A DNA stretch of 64,000 nucleotides from Chloroflexota bacterium (GCA_022825895.1 JAJDVX010000022.1:124001-188000); one strand, 5' to 3'; positions 38,106 to 47,824 are shown, numbered from the stretch's first letter. Program-made: numbers and translations. The notes: generated by a model not told the origin, from the sequence alone.

Positions 38106-38240
38106 ACGTCACAAGCCGAACCCGGCGAAGGCTGCCTGCCTGCCCTTTGGAGACCGGTCGTTCACCGCGCGAGCAGGACCGGATTGGTGAGGCTCTTCAC
38201 CCACAGTCCCTTCCCGCTTTCGGCCTCGTGACGGTTAAGG

Positions 38241-39140
38241 CTAGCCTGCGTCGGGCTCCGTCACTTCCACGCCGACGATCGTCTCCAGGCGCTTGAACGT
38301 GGCGGCCGCGTCCAGGTCGCCCCAGCCCATTGACCGGATTTCCTGGTAGATCGCGTCCGCCTGGGCCGTGGCCACCAGCGGAACCCCGCTCTGGCGACCC
38401 ACCTCGAGCGCCAGCCCCAGGTCCTTCAGCAACAGGTCCACGGCAAAGTTGGCGCTGTAGTCCTGCGGAAGGACCAGGTTCGGGATATCCACTTCCATGC
38501 AGCGGCTGGCGGCGAACGCGCCCATTAGCGTTTCGTAGAGCTGCCGCGGATTCAGGCCGTTCTTGACGGCCAGCACAAAGGCTTCGGCGTTGGCCTGGCG
38601 GACGCTGGCGATGATCATCTGGTTGGTCAGCTTGGCAATGCAGCCGGTGCCCGCGGGACCGAAGTGCTCGATCTTGCCGCCGATGATGTCCAGGATCTCG
38701 CTGCCCTGCGCGAACGACTCCTCGGTGCCCCCCACGAACACGGCCAGCGTCCCGGCTTGCGCGCCGCCCGGTCCCCCGCTGACCGGTGCGTCCAGGTAGT
38801 TCACGCCCTTGGCGGCGGCGGCCTCCGCGCAGGTTCGCGCCGTGTCCGGGCCGTTGGTGCCGAAGTCGATCCACAGCTGCCCCTCGCGAGCGCTTTCAAT
38901 CGCGCCATCCGCGCCCAGCAGCAACGCCAGCGAAACTTCCGGGGTTGGCACGTTGACGCACACCACGTCCGACTGCGCCGCCACCTCGGCCGCCGAACTG
39001 GCGGCCACGCCGCCGTCGGCCACGAAGTCGTCAACCTTGCCGCGGCTGCGGTTGTGCACGATCAAGTCGTGCCCCGCCGCGCGCAGGTTGACCGCCATGG
39101 GCATGCCCATCTTTCCGAGACCGATGTAGCCGATTCGCAT
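38241..39140 (-). CDS. Beta-hydroxyacid dehydrogenase (3-hydroxyisobutyrate dehydrogenase family)
   Basis: 299 residues: GLGKMG, HNRSRGKVDD (NADP-type Arg), DAPVSGGPGGAQAGTL and KLTNQM with catalytic Lys. Paralogous to 13130-14023. It is the last gene of a minus-strand run with a TIM barrel, a DapA-like lyase and an SDR, which together look like a sugar-acid catabolic set (inference). Confidence 0.9.
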   Translation of the reverse strand: MRIGYIGLGKMGMPMAVNLRAAGHDLIVHNRSRGKVDDFVADGGVAASSAAEVAAQSDVVCVNVPTPEVSLALLLGADGAIESAREGQLWIDFGTNGPDTARTCAEAAAAKGVNYLDAPVSGGPGGAQAGTLAVFVGGTEESFAQGSEILDIIGGKIEHFGPAGTGCIAKLTNQMIIASVRQANAEAFVLAVKNGLNPRQLYETLMGAFAASRCMEVDIPNLVLPQDYSANFAVDLLLKDLGLALEVGRQSGVPLVATAQADAIYQEIRSMGWGDLDAAATFKRLETIVGVEVTEPDAG

Positions 39141-39172
39141 GTCGGAGTGCTCCCTCGCTGCCCTGCCTGGCG

Positions 39173-40075
39173 CTAGACCTGCGCCCAGGCGAGTTGGAAC
39201 GTGCGCTTGCAGTTGCCGATTATCGCCGCTGCCGACTGGTCTGGGGCCGGCTTCATCTCTAACGAGACGAGCGGCATCGGCGTCGGCAGGTCGCGCTCGA
39301 AGTACCCTATCTCCAGCAGGGTCTTCAGGTACGCGGCCAGCTCCGGCACGTCGTTTTCGCCCGCCGGATCCCCGAACACCGGATGCTGGTCCCCGTACTG
39401 CGGGTGATTGCGGTCGCGCATGACGCAGTTGCCGATGTGCGCCTGGATCAGGTGCTCGCCGGCCGCCCGCAACGAGGTCGGCGGATCTTCGTCCAGCAGC
39501 GGCAGGTGGCTAAGGTCAAGGCATAAGCCGAAGTTCGGTGTGGACGCGCGTACCATCTCGCTGACGCGCACGCAAAGGTCAATGGGGCCAAGGAGAGAGT
39601 TCTTCTCGATGGCCCGGTCGAATTGCTCCAGCGCGATCCAGATGTCTTGCCGCCCCGCGTAGTCGCACAGCTCGGTCAGCGACTCCACGACGCTCGCCAC
39701 GGCGGACTCCTCGCCGCCTGGTGCCGGCGCCGAGTTCGGCCCGTCCAGCAGTGTCACCATTGTGATGCCCAGTTCGGCCGCCTGGTCGATGGCGCCCTTG
39801 ACCTGGGAAACAGCGTCCTGGCGTGCGCCCGCGTCGGTCGAGGCCAGGTTCAGCCCGCCGCTGAGAATCAGGGGATGGGCCCCGTAGCCCAGCGTCAGGT
39901 GTGCGGACTCGGCCAGCCGGCGCATGGCGGCGCGCTCCGACGGATCGTTGATGTGGGCGATCTCCAGCGCATGAAAGAACCCGTCGGCCGCCAACGCCTC
40001 GGCGGCTTCCACGGCGGGTCCGTCGCCGCTCTGGAGTTCGGGGTGCAGCATGAACTGCACGATCCCGATGTGCAT
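39173..40075 (-). CDS. Sugar phosphate isomerase/epimerase-type TIM barrel
   Basis: About 300 residues from ATG 40075 (GAGG five bases upstream); GTG 40114 is possible. AP-endonuclease-2/xylose-isomerase-like barrel: Glu in WIALEQFDRA, Asp-His in CLDLSHLPLL, HIGNC and the late Glu in VSLEMKP are metal ligands. Acts on a sugar or sugar acid; see the operon context. Confidence 0.85.
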   Translation of the reverse strand: MHIGIVQFMLHPELQSGDGPAVEAAEALAADGFFHALEIAHINDPSERAAMRRLAESAHLTLGYGAHPLILSGGLNLASTDAGARQDAVSQVKGAIDQAAELGITMVTLLDGPNSAPAPGGEESAVASVVESLTELCDYAGRQDIWIALEQFDRAIEKNSLLGPIDLCVRVSEMVRASTPNFGLCLDLSHLPLLDEDPPTSLRAAGEHLIQAHIGNCVMRDRNHPQYGDQHPVFGDPAGENDVPELAAYLKTLLEIGYFERDLPTPMPLVSLEMKPAPDQSAAAIIGNCKRTFQLAWAQV

Positions 40076-40193
40076 GTAGGCCTCGGGCGGTCGATTCACG
40101 GCGGCAAACCTCACTCAGGCGGGCGGACGCGCGGCAACCCTATGGTGACGCGAGCCCGCTGGGCGTGTCGAACGATTCCGTTGGCGACGGCGC

Positions 40194-41117
40194 TCAGACG
40201 CCTACCGCCGCCGGCTCGTACTCGGGCAGGTATTCCTTCACGGCCTCAAACGCAGCGTCGATAGCCGCGTCGTCCAGCGAAGTCTTCGGCGGCGCCACCC
40301 AGGGCTCCATGATCCCCAGCCGGTTCAATACACCCTTGGCCGTGGCTTGGAGGAATGGCGAATGGCCGGACAGCGCCCGCATGAACTCGTTCTGCCGGTT
40401 CTGGGCGGTCGCCGCGGCCTCCAGGTCCCCGTCGCACCAGGCGTTGTAGATAGCTGTGACCAGCTGCGGCGCCACGTTCGGCGCGGGACCTGTGGTTCCG
40501 GCGGCACCGGAGTTCAGCGCGTGCAGCAACGTCGCGTCGCCGCCCACGATCACCCGGAAGTCGTCACCGCGCATCGCGTCCAGGTAATCCAGCAGGTTCT
40601 GCGGGCTGCCCGAGCTGTCCTTGGTGCCCTGCACGCCAACGTCGCGCAGGCGCAGCAGTGTGGCCGCGTCCACCGACACCTTGGTCATGCCCGGGATGTT
40701 GTACAGCAACACCGGAACCGGCGATGCCGCAACGAGGTCCTCGAAGTAGCGAACCACCTCGTCGTCGCTCATCGGAAAGTAGAACGGCGGGTTGACCAGC
40801 AGGCCGTCGGCCCCCAGGTCGCCGGCCTGAACCGCCTGGCGGTGCGTGCGTTCCACGCACGGCTGGCCGCAGGCCACGATCACTGGAACGTCTCCGTCGG
40901 CTTCCTCCACCCCTGCGCTGATCGCCACGGCGCGCTCGTCGTCGTCGATCGCCGCAAACTCGCCCGTCGTGCCGAGGAGCACGTAGCCGTGGCAGCCGGC
41001 GTCCAGAACCCGCCGCGCCAGCCGACGCATGGCGGGACCGTCCACCGCCAGGTCCGCGGTCAACGGCGTGAGCAAAGCTGGAATCACGCCGTGCAGGCGT
41101 TCCTGGAATCGAGTCAT
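40194..41117 (-). CDS. DapA/N-acetylneuraminate lyase family aldolase
   Basis: 307 residues. GTTGEFA, Tyr139 (LLYNIPG) and Schiff-base Lys166 (GTKDSSG) are the class I aldolase signature. The context (SDR, TIM barrel, HIBADH-type) favours a 2-keto-3-deoxy sugar-acid lyase or dehydratase over lysine synthesis. TATACT on the minus strand (41151-41156) is a likely -10. Confidence 0.88.
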   Translation of the reverse strand: MTRFQERLHGVIPALLTPLTADLAVDGPAMRRLARRVLDAGCHGYVLLGTTGEFAAIDDDERAVAISAGVEEADGDVPVIVACGQPCVERTHRQAVQAGDLGADGLLVNPPFYFPMSDDEVVRYFEDLVAASPVPVLLYNIPGMTKVSVDAATLLRLRDVGVQGTKDSSGSPQNLLDYLDAMRGDDFRVIVGGDATLLHALNSGAAGTTGPAPNVAPQLVTAIYNAWCDGDLEAAATAQNRQNEFMRALSGHSPFLQATAKGVLNRLGIMEPWVAPPKTSLDDAAIDAAFEAVKEYLPEYEPAAVGV

Positions 41118-41150
41118 GGTATTGGCGCCCCAATCAGGTCGGCGACTCGA

Positions 41151-41156
41151 AGTATA
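41151..41156 (-). promoter_or_regulatory. -10 candidate (TATACT) for the DapA-like gene
   Basis: Minus-strand TATACT 34 bp before the ATG, in the 54-bp gap after the SDR. The best -35 match (TTGACG) is only 13 bp away, so just the -10 is proposed. Confidence 0.4.
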
Positions 41157-41171
41157 GAGACCGTGGTCGCG

Positions 41172-41945
41172 TCAAACGTTCGCGCGCGTCTGCCCGCCGT
41201 CCACGTTCAGGCAGGCCCCCGTGACCAGGCTGGCCTGGTCGGAAGCCAGGAACGCCACCACCGCCGCGACCTCCTCGGGGTGCCCGAAGCGCCCCATCGG
41301 AAAGTCCTGCCGCAGGAACTCCGCCATGCCTTCTGGATCCGCCTGCATCCGCTGTTCCCAGCCGCCGCCCGGAAAGATGATCGACCCGGGCGCCACCGCG
41401 TTCACCGTAATCCCCTCCGGCGCCAACTCGCGCGCCATGGTCTTGGACAGGCTGTTCATGGCCGATTTGGCCGCGTTGTAGGTCGGCGGACCGCCCTGCT
41501 CGCGCCCGTAGATCGACGTGATGTGAATAATCCGCCCGCCGCCCTGCGCCCGCATGTGCGGCAGGGCCGCGCGGCTGGCCCGGATGGCCGGCCACAGGTT
41601 CACGTCCAGCGTCGCCGCCCAATCGTCGTCCGTGGCCGCCTGAAACGTCCCACCGCCGGTCGATCCCCCCACGTTGTTCACCAGCACGTCCAGCCGTCCA
41701 AACGCTCCAACGGTCCGCTCGACCGCCTGCGCGGACGCCGATTCCTGGGCCATGTCCAGCTCGAACCCGGCCGCCCGCACGCCCGCAGCCTCGATCTCTC
41801 CCACCGTCTGCTCCAACCGCTCGCGTCCGCGCGCCGTAATCGCCACGTCGCAGCCCTCAGCCGCCAACGCCAGCCCAATCGACCGCCCAATCCCCCGGCT
41901 CCCCCCGGTCACCAACGCAACCTTCCCGCTCAATCCCAGGTCCAT
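41172..41945 (-). CDS. SDR family oxidoreductase
   Basis: 257 residues, classical SDR: TGGSRGIG cofactor site, NNVGG, HITSIYG with Ser, YNAAK catalytic, GGWEQRMQ insert and C-terminal NVDGG. RBS GGAG before ATG. Probably oxidises a sugar or sugar acid at the head of the catabolic group. Confidence 0.92.
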   Translation of the reverse strand: MDLGLSGKVALVTGGSRGIGRSIGLALAAEGCDVAITARGRERLEQTVGEIEAAGVRAAGFELDMAQESASAQAVERTVGAFGRLDVLVNNVGGSTGGGTFQAATDDDWAATLDVNLWPAIRASRAALPHMRAQGGGRIIHITSIYGREQGGPPTYNAAKSAMNSLSKTMARELAPEGITVNAVAPGSIIFPGGGWEQRMQADPEGMAEFLRQDFPMGRFGHPEEVAAVVAFLASDQASLVTGACLNVDGGQTRANV

Positions 41946-41957
41946 GTCTTCACTCCT

Positions 41958-43712
41958 TTAGCTTTGGTTCGTTTCGGGCTTCCAATGCCGCGGCTTCGGC
42001 GTTGCCAGCCACTCCAGCAGGTCGTCCAGCGACAGGGCGTTAATCACGTCCGCCGCGCGCAGCCACGCCCGGCGGGCCGTCAGCACGCCGTAGCGCATGG
42101 AGGCCAGGCTGTCGGGGTGATGGGCGTCGCTGTTGATGGAGATTGGAACGCCTAGTTCAGCGGCGCGTCGCGCCGTCGTGTCGTCGAGGTCCAGGCGCTC
42201 GGGCGCCGCGTTGATCTCCAGCGCCGTGCCGGTGGCGGCCGCGGCCTTCAGCACGGCCTCCACGTCAAACGTATAGCCGTCCCGCAGACCCAACATCCGT
42301 CCGGTTGGGTGCCCGATAATGTCCACGTGCGGGTTCTCGATCGCCGCGATCAGCCGCTCCGTCATCTGCTCTGGCGGCTGGTTGAAATTGCTGTGAATCG
42401 AGGCCACCACCACATCCAGCGAGGCCAGGATCTCTTCGCTGAAGTCCAGGCTGCCGTCGGTCAGGATTTCCACTTCGCTGCCGTGCAGCACGCGCACGTC
42501 CGGCGACGCCTCGCGCTCCCGTGCAATCTCCTCGGTCTGCTCCGCCAGCCGCTCGGGGCTCAGCCCGTTGGCCACCTGCAGGGTGCCCGAGTGATCGGTC
42601 ACCGCAAAGTAGGCCAATCCGCGCCGCCTGGCGGCAGCGACCATCTGGCCGATCGACGCCGCCCCGTCGCTCCACAGCGAGTGCCCGTGCAACTCGCCCT
42701 TGATGTCGCCAAGCTCGATCAGGTCCGGCAGCGCCCCCGCCTCGGCCGCCTCGATCTCGCCCCGGTTCTCCCGCAGCGCCGGGTCGATCCAGGGCAGCCC
42801 AACCGCCGCATAGACATCCTGCTCGGTCGCCGCCGGCTGCCGTTGTCCGGTTTCCGCATCCAGGAACCCGCGTTCGTTCAGCGACAGCCCCCGCTGCAGC
42901 GCCCGCGCCCGGATCTCGATGTTGTGTTCCTTCGACCCCGTGAAATACGCCAGCGCCGCCCCAAACTCGTCCGGCGCCACCACCAGCAGATCCACCTGGA
43001 ACCCGCCGCCCACCAGGACCGCCGTCTTGGTCCCGCCGGTACCCACCACCTCTTCCACATCGTCGGCCGCTACGAAGTGCTCCATTACCGGTCCGGGTTC
43101 GTCGGCGGCCGCCAGGATGTCCAGGTCGCCGATGGTCTCCCGTCCGCGCCGCAGGCTGCCTGCGTACTGCACGGTCTGAACCCCCGGCGCCGCCTCCACA
43201 TGCGCGATCAGCCGCTCCGCGATCGGCAGCACGTCCCCGAGCCGCCGCCGCGTAATCCGCTCTCGGAATCGGCCCAGTTCCCGCAACAGCCGCGCCTGGC
43301 GCTTCGCGCCAATCGTGCGGATACCGGCCAGTTTCCCCGCGCGTGCCGCCGCTTCCAGCGCATCCACGCTGTCGATCCCGTGCTTGTTGTACAGCGTCGC
43401 GGCCGTCTTGGGACCCAGCCCTGGAATCAGCAGCATCTCGAACACGCTGTCCGGAATCTCCGCCCGCATCTCCTCGTACTCGTCCACGCGGCCGTTCGCC
43501 ACGAACTCGCCCAGCACCCCCGCGATGCCCTTGCCTATTCCTCGGACCTTCGAGATTTCGCCGCTCTCCACCAGCTCCGCCACGTCCGTGGTCAGCGAAT
43601 TCACCCGCCGCGCCGCATTCCGAAACGCCCGCACGCGGAACGTATTGGCCCCCCGAATCTCCAGCGCGTCGGCAAAGCCCTCCAGAAGCTCGGCGGCAGC
43701 CTTATTCAGCAT
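41958..43712 (-). CDS. polX: Family X DNA polymerase / PHP-domain protein (PolX)
   Basis: 584 residues from ATG 43712 (GGGAG nine bases upstream); the 883-residue track ORF reads through into upstream DNA. HhH region (IRGIGKGIAGVL, IPGLGPKTAATLY), nucleotidyltransferase GSLRRGRETIGDLDIL with the catalytic Asp pair, and a C-terminal PHP domain (GELHGHSLWSDG, TDHSGTLQVANG, INSDAHHPDS). Gap-filling polymerase with PHP-based 3'-5' exonuclease/AP activity in base excision repair. Confidence 0.95.
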   Translation of the reverse strand: MLNKAAAELLEGFADALEIRGANTFRVRAFRNAARRVNSLTTDVAELVESGEISKVRGIGKGIAGVLGEFVANGRVDEYEEMRAEIPDSVFEMLLIPGLGPKTAATLYNKHGIDSVDALEAAARAGKLAGIRTIGAKRQARLLRELGRFRERITRRRLGDVLPIAERLIAHVEAAPGVQTVQYAGSLRRGRETIGDLDILAAADEPGPVMEHFVAADDVEEVVGTGGTKTAVLVGGGFQVDLLVVAPDEFGAALAYFTGSKEHNIEIRARALQRGLSLNERGFLDAETGQRQPAATEQDVYAAVGLPWIDPALRENRGEIEAAEAGALPDLIELGDIKGELHGHSLWSDGAASIGQMVAAARRRGLAYFAVTDHSGTLQVANGLSPERLAEQTEEIAREREASPDVRVLHGSEVEILTDGSLDFSEEILASLDVVVASIHSNFNQPPEQMTERLIAAIENPHVDIIGHPTGRMLGLRDGYTFDVEAVLKAAAATGTALEINAAPERLDLDDTTARRAAELGVPISINSDAHHPDSLASMRYGVLTARRAWLRAADVINALSLDDLLEWLATPKPRHWKPETNQS

Positions 43713-43848
43713 CGCTTGAGACTCCCAGAGCGTGTGGGCACTCCGCATTGTGTCCCATTCGGCAGGATTGTCTCCTGCAGTCGTCGGAGCCACTCGTCCG
43801 ACCAAGTGCGGAAGTCGTGATGCCTCATCGGCATAGCAGCCTTGCGGC

Positions 43849-43877
43849 CTGACAAAAAACGAACGACCTGCTAGGAT
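43849..43877 (+). promoter_or_regulatory. Sigma-70-like promoter giving a leaderless transcript
   Basis: CTGACA (43849-43854), a 17-bp spacer, then TAGGAT (43872-43877) with extended TGC. The expected start site (about 43883-43885) coincides with the ATG at 43883, so the small zinc-ribbon mRNA would be leaderless; no Shine-Dalgarno is present. Confidence 0.6.
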
Positions 43878-43882
43878 GCCGT

Positions 43883-44092
43883 ATGAATACCGAACGAACG
43901 TTTGCCGTACGGGTGGCGGGATACGCGGGGAGGCCGTCGTCGCCGGTGGCGACGGCGGCGCGTCCGAGGCCACCCTGGCGCGGTGAAGGGCGGGTTCGGG
44001 CGATGCAGGCGTGCCCGGACTGCGGGATCCCGCTGCGGCCGCTGGGTCGCTGCCTGAGCTGTCCGGCCTGCGGCTGGGGGGCGTGCGGCTAG
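43883..44092 (+). CDS. Small zinc-ribbon protein
   Basis: 69 residues. The C-terminal 28 residues have four paired Cys (CPDCG, CLSCPACGW) plus a final Cys, like the zinc-ribbon tail of class II ribonucleotide reductases. The N-terminal 40 residues are Arg/Pro-rich. No larger partner adjoins, so it is either a stand-alone mini-protein or a detached domain. The promoter supports expression. It ends with CTAG shared with the convergent TIM-barrel gene. Confidence 0.6.
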   Translation: MNTERTFAVRVAGYAGRPSSPVATAARPRPPWRGEGRVRAMQACPDCGIPLRPLGRCLSCPACGWGACG

Positions 44093-44973
44093 AGGGGCCG
44101 GTACCAACGGCGCGGCTTGTTGGACTGTCGGCGGACGGGTTTGGGGCCAAGGCGCCGGCGGACGAGGCGAAGGTCGTCGCGTAGCAGGTCGCGCGGGGCG
44201 GGCGACGCCTTTGGGTCGTGGCTCCAGACGGCGCCGGCGTGGTAGGGGCCTTCGAGGATTGCGAAGACATCGAGTTCGCGTTGGGTGACTTCGTGTAGCA
44301 AGTCGGGCCAGTCGGCCATGCCGTCGGTAAGGGAGGCGGGCGTACGCGACCAGCCGTCCGGCCCGGGTTGGATGGCGGTGTTGGAGATGCTGAGGGCCTG
44401 GACGTGGTCGTCCAGCGCGTCGAGGTCCAGGCGCCAGGATTCGGGATTGATGGGGCCAAGCTGGCCGGGCGCGAGGCAGATGCCGACGTAGCCGGGCAGG
44501 CGGCCGTGCAGCAGGGCGCCGGCGTGGCCGGATTGTTCCTGGAGGGATCCGGGGAGCTGGCGGACGAGGGCGCGCAGGTCGTGGCGGCGGCAGAGGGTTT
44601 CCAGCCCACGCAGTCCGGCGCGCGCGGCCTGTAGCGAGTCGAGGTAGGACGCGCCGTCGAGCCGGGACCACGCGCCGTAGCGGATGTAGGGGACGCGGGC
44701 TTCCTGGCAGCCGCGGTGGATGTCTTCGGCGTGGTCGTCGAAGGGGGAGGTCAGGTCGGTGGTGACCATTGCGACGTTGACGCCGGCGTCGGCGCAGTCG
44801 ACGGTGACTTCGATGAGGTCGATGGCCTCGGATGGTTCGACCTGCCCGCCCGCGGCGACGACTAAGTCGATGGCGTCCAGCTCAAGGGCGCGGGCTTCGG
44901 CGACGAGTTCGGTGGGTGAATGCCCCGGAAAGGCGGTGCCGGAGAGTACGTAGCGGGGGAATTTGAGGGCCAC
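44089..44973 (-). CDS. Sugar phosphate isomerase/epimerase-like TIM barrel
   Basis: 294 residues. VLSGTAFPGHSPTELVAEARALELDAIDL start, VTTDLTSPFD, a middle segment GICLAPGQLG, ALSISNTAI and FAILEGPYH with Glu fit the xylose-isomerase-like barrel. One expected metal-site segment is divergent. GTG start without a good Shine-Dalgarno. Confidence 0.78.
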   Translation of the reverse strand: MALKFPRYVLSGTAFPGHSPTELVAEARALELDAIDLVVAAGGQVEPSEAIDLIEVTVDCADAGVNVAMVTTDLTSPFDDHAEDIHRGCQEARVPYIRYGAWSRLDGASYLDSLQAARAGLRGLETLCRRHDLRALVRQLPGSLQEQSGHAGALLHGRLPGYVGICLAPGQLGPINPESWRLDLDALDDHVQALSISNTAIQPGPDGWSRTPASLTDGMADWPDLLHEVTQRELDVFAILEGPYHAGAVWSHDPKASPAPRDLLRDDLRLVRRRLGPKPVRRQSNKPRRWYRPL

Positions 44974-45005
44974 GTGGCGACTCGCGTGCGGGAAGTGACT
45001 TGAGC

Positions 45006-47786
45006 CTACGACCAGTCCGGCAAGGGACGGATGGGCATGTCGAAGACGTAGGCCTGGCGGAAGGGTTGGGGGGAGCTCAGGGCGCCGTCGTGCAGGCGGT
45101 AGTCCATCAGCAGGATCGCGAGGTCGTGGATGAGGCCGCGGGACAGCAGGAGACGCAGGCGGTAGTCGCCGGAGAGCTGGGTGTCGCGGGCGACCTGGGG
45201 CGGACGGGGCTGGCCGTCAGCGGTTTCGGTGAGGGTGCGGGTTGCCGGGTCGTAGCGAAAGTCGATCCGTTGGGCGGGCGCGGTGATGTGGGCGGCGCTT
45301 GACCAGAAGCCGTGGGAGGGGCGGGCGTTGTTGCGCGGGTCTTCGGCGTAGGCCATGCCGACGCTGCCGCCGGTGCCGGTGGGGTTGGCGGTGATGATGG
45401 CGCCGGTAATTGCGCCGTCGCGGGCGCTGACATCGACGGAGATGACGTGGCGGGGGATGTGTTCGGCGGTGAAGGTTTGCGTGGCGCCGGCGGGCACCAG
45501 GCGGGCGGCGACGATCTGGGGGCGGATGGCGTTTCCGCCCGAGCTGACCTGGAGCACTGCCCCGGGAGTGGACGGGACGATAATCCAGGTGAGGCCGGGA
45601 TTGACGGGGATTTCGGCCGGTCCCGCCCGGATCAGGCCGCGAGTCGAGGTGACGACGCCGAAGAGGATGGGCTGCTCGGCCGGTTGCAGATTGGGTCCGG
45701 CGGCCAGCCGCCCGTCACGCAGTCCAATCCGCACGCCGCCGCTGGCTGGGAGGTCCAGGACGCCGAGGGCTTGTCCCAGGTCGTTGGCGGTCAGCCGCTG
45801 TCCGGGCGCGTCGCGGTAGATCGTCCAGTAGGGCGTGATGTAGACCGCGTCGGACTGGAGGAGGCCGTGGGTGCGGGGATCGTCGGCAGTGTTGAGGACG
45901 AGGAAGTCGTAGGCCGGGTTAGCCAGGTTTTCGAAGGGATAGGCGGGGGAACTGGCCAGCCCGGCGAGTTGGCGTCCGACCAATAGCCCGGCCCACACGC
46001 TGGTGGCGCGCCGGGCCCAGGATTCGAATTGATGCCGAGGATAGTGGAAGGCCAGCACGTGGTCGCCGATGCGGCGGCGGGCCTCGGGCACGGGGTAGGT
46101 GAGGGTGGGCGCAAAGTAGACGCGGCTGCCGGGCGGCACCCGGTCGGCGACGGCGCGGGCGTCGTGGGCGATGCGGCGCTCGGCGTTCCAGCCGAGGCCC
46201 TGCCAGTTCCACCAGACGCTGAGGTAGGTGTTGTAGATGAGGGCGAGCGAGAGGATGACCATGATGGCGACGGCGACGCGGCCGAGGACGGGCTCGACGG
46301 GCGCGAAGCGGGCCTCGAGGCGTCGGGTGGCGGTTTCGCTCCAGAGCTTGAACTCGCCGTGGTAGATGTTGGCGATTCCCGAGGCCACCAGCACGGCAAC
46401 CAGAAAGGCCACGTAGGAGAGGTTTTTGAAGTGCCCGTAGTGGTAGCCGGCGCCGGCGGCGACCCAGAGCATGAAACCGGCGAAGCCGGCGGCCAGCGCC
46501 AGGGTCACGCGCTGATCGCCGCGCACCGTGAAGGCGCCCAGCAGGGCCAGGGCCAGCGTTGGCCAGAAGAGGGTGCCGAGGACTGATTGGAGGGCGTTGG
46601 TGCCGCCCGCGCCGAGGAGCAGTTCCAGGGGACCGTCGCGCGGGATGAGGCGGTAGGCCTCCAGCCCGAAGGCGAGTTCCACGTTGGCGAATTGGCGGTC
46701 GCCCCAGGCGTTGCCGAACTGGCCGTTGAGGTCGCCGGCGATGTCGACTAGCTGCGGCAGGGCCCACACGAGGAGCCAGACGATCCCGGGGGCGCCGAGG
46801 ACGGCGGTTCCAGCGCCTAAGGCCAGGGCGCGACGCATGGTGGCGAACCGCGAGCGGGCGGTGACGACAAGCACCGCCACCAGCGTGACCACCACGGCCA
46901 GGTAGACAGCCGAGATTGCCCAGAAGTAGGACACCAGGAGGGCGGCGCTGATCAGCGCGGCCAAGGTCAGTGCCCGCGGGCCGCCGCTCCGCAGGGCCAC
47001 GATGCCCGTCGCGGCCGCCAGCGGGAAAAGGGCGAAGGCGACGGCGTGGGGTCCGAAACCCATGCCGGCGAACCAGAGGGGCAGCCCGTGGAGCGCGTAG
47101 AGCGTGGCGGCCAAGCCGGAGGGGCGTTCGGACATTTGGAGACCAGTTCGGGCAAAGATGTAGACGGCGGGCACGCTGGCGGCGAGGAGCAGGTACAGAA
47201 GCGGGGCGAAGGCGTGGAAGGCGGGGGCGTTGGAAAGGATGGAGCCGATGGACAGCAGGTACGGAAAGCCCCAGCCGCGTGAGTGGTTGCGCAGGCCCTG
47301 GAACTCTTCCTGGAAGGGTCCTTCGGTCAGCCCGTGCATGAAGACGTTGTTCCACTTGAGGGCTTCCGCCAGGGGGACGTAGAGGTCTTCGTCAATGTTG
47401 AGGCCCAACATCGCGCCGGAGCGGCCGTGCAGGTGCGGCAGGAAGGCGGTGGCGAGGAGCAGGGCGCCGGCAACCAGGACGACGGTCTGCGGTTTGGTGG
47501 GCCGCGGCAGCCACCAGCCGTCGCGACGCACGGTCCAGGCGGCCAGCGCGGTTGCGGCGCCGAGCAGGAGCGCGGTTGCGACACGCAGATCGACGACCAG
47601 GTTGAGCGCGTAGGCGCCAACGATCAACACGGCCGCCCCGACCAGGGGGACCGGCAGCAGTCCCGCTACCCGAAGTTCCGGCGGCGCCAGCAGGCGAGTC
47701 AGCCCGTAGCCGGCAACCATGCACGCCGCCGACATGGCCAGGACCACGGTGATGGCTTCCAGGCCGACGGCCAGCAATTCAGGCAT
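45006..47786 (-). CDS. Large polytopic membrane protein, possibly GT-C-type
   Basis: 926 residues. About a dozen membrane helices fill residues 1-530; the C-terminal 350 residues are soluble and beta-rich. An acidic first-loop motif (NIDEDLYVPLAEAL) after the third or fourth helix recalls GT-C glycosyltransferases; that is inference. Like the YYY and Agl23 proteins further right, it probably handles lipid-linked sugars. The stop is followed by the TIM-barrel gene. Confidence 0.6.
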   Translation of the reverse strand: MPELLAVGLEAITVVLAMSAACMVAGYGLTRLLAPPELRVAGLLPVPLVGAAVLIVGAYALNLVVDLRVATALLLGAATALAAWTVRRDGWWLPRPTKPQTVVLVAGALLLATAFLPHLHGRSGAMLGLNIDEDLYVPLAEALKWNNVFMHGLTEGPFQEEFQGLRNHSRGWGFPYLLSIGSILSNAPAFHAFAPLLYLLLAASVPAVYIFARTGLQMSERPSGLAATLYALHGLPLWFAGMGFGPHAVAFALFPLAAATGIVALRSGGPRALTLAALISAALLVSYFWAISAVYLAVVVTLVAVLVVTARSRFATMRRALALGAGTAVLGAPGIVWLLVWALPQLVDIAGDLNGQFGNAWGDRQFANVELAFGLEAYRLIPRDGPLELLLGAGGTNALQSVLGTLFWPTLALALLGAFTVRGDQRVTLALAAGFAGFMLWVAAGAGYHYGHFKNLSYVAFLVAVLVASGIANIYHGEFKLWSETATRRLEARFAPVEPVLGRVAVAIMVILSLALIYNTYLSVWWNWQGLGWNAERRIAHDARAVADRVPPGSRVYFAPTLTYPVPEARRRIGDHVLAFHYPRHQFESWARRATSVWAGLLVGRQLAGLASSPAYPFENLANPAYDFLVLNTADDPRTHGLLQSDAVYITPYWTIYRDAPGQRLTANDLGQALGVLDLPASGGVRIGLRDGRLAAGPNLQPAEQPILFGVVTSTRGLIRAGPAEIPVNPGLTWIIVPSTPGAVLQVSSGGNAIRPQIVAARLVPAGATQTFTAEHIPRHVISVDVSARDGAITGAIITANPTGTGGSVGMAYAEDPRNNARPSHGFWSSAAHITAPAQRIDFRYDPATRTLTETADGQPRPPQVARDTQLSGDYRLRLLLSRGLIHDLAILLMDYRLHDGALSSPQPFRQAYVFDMPIRPLPDWS

Positions 47787-47824
47787 GGCGTGCTACCCGG
47801 GGGCGCTGCGGTTGGGTGGGTTGT

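Noticed and set aside
41958-44609. 883-residue PolX
   Set aside because: The extra N-terminus overlaps the zinc-ribbon and TIM-barrel genes; PolX begins at ATG 43712.
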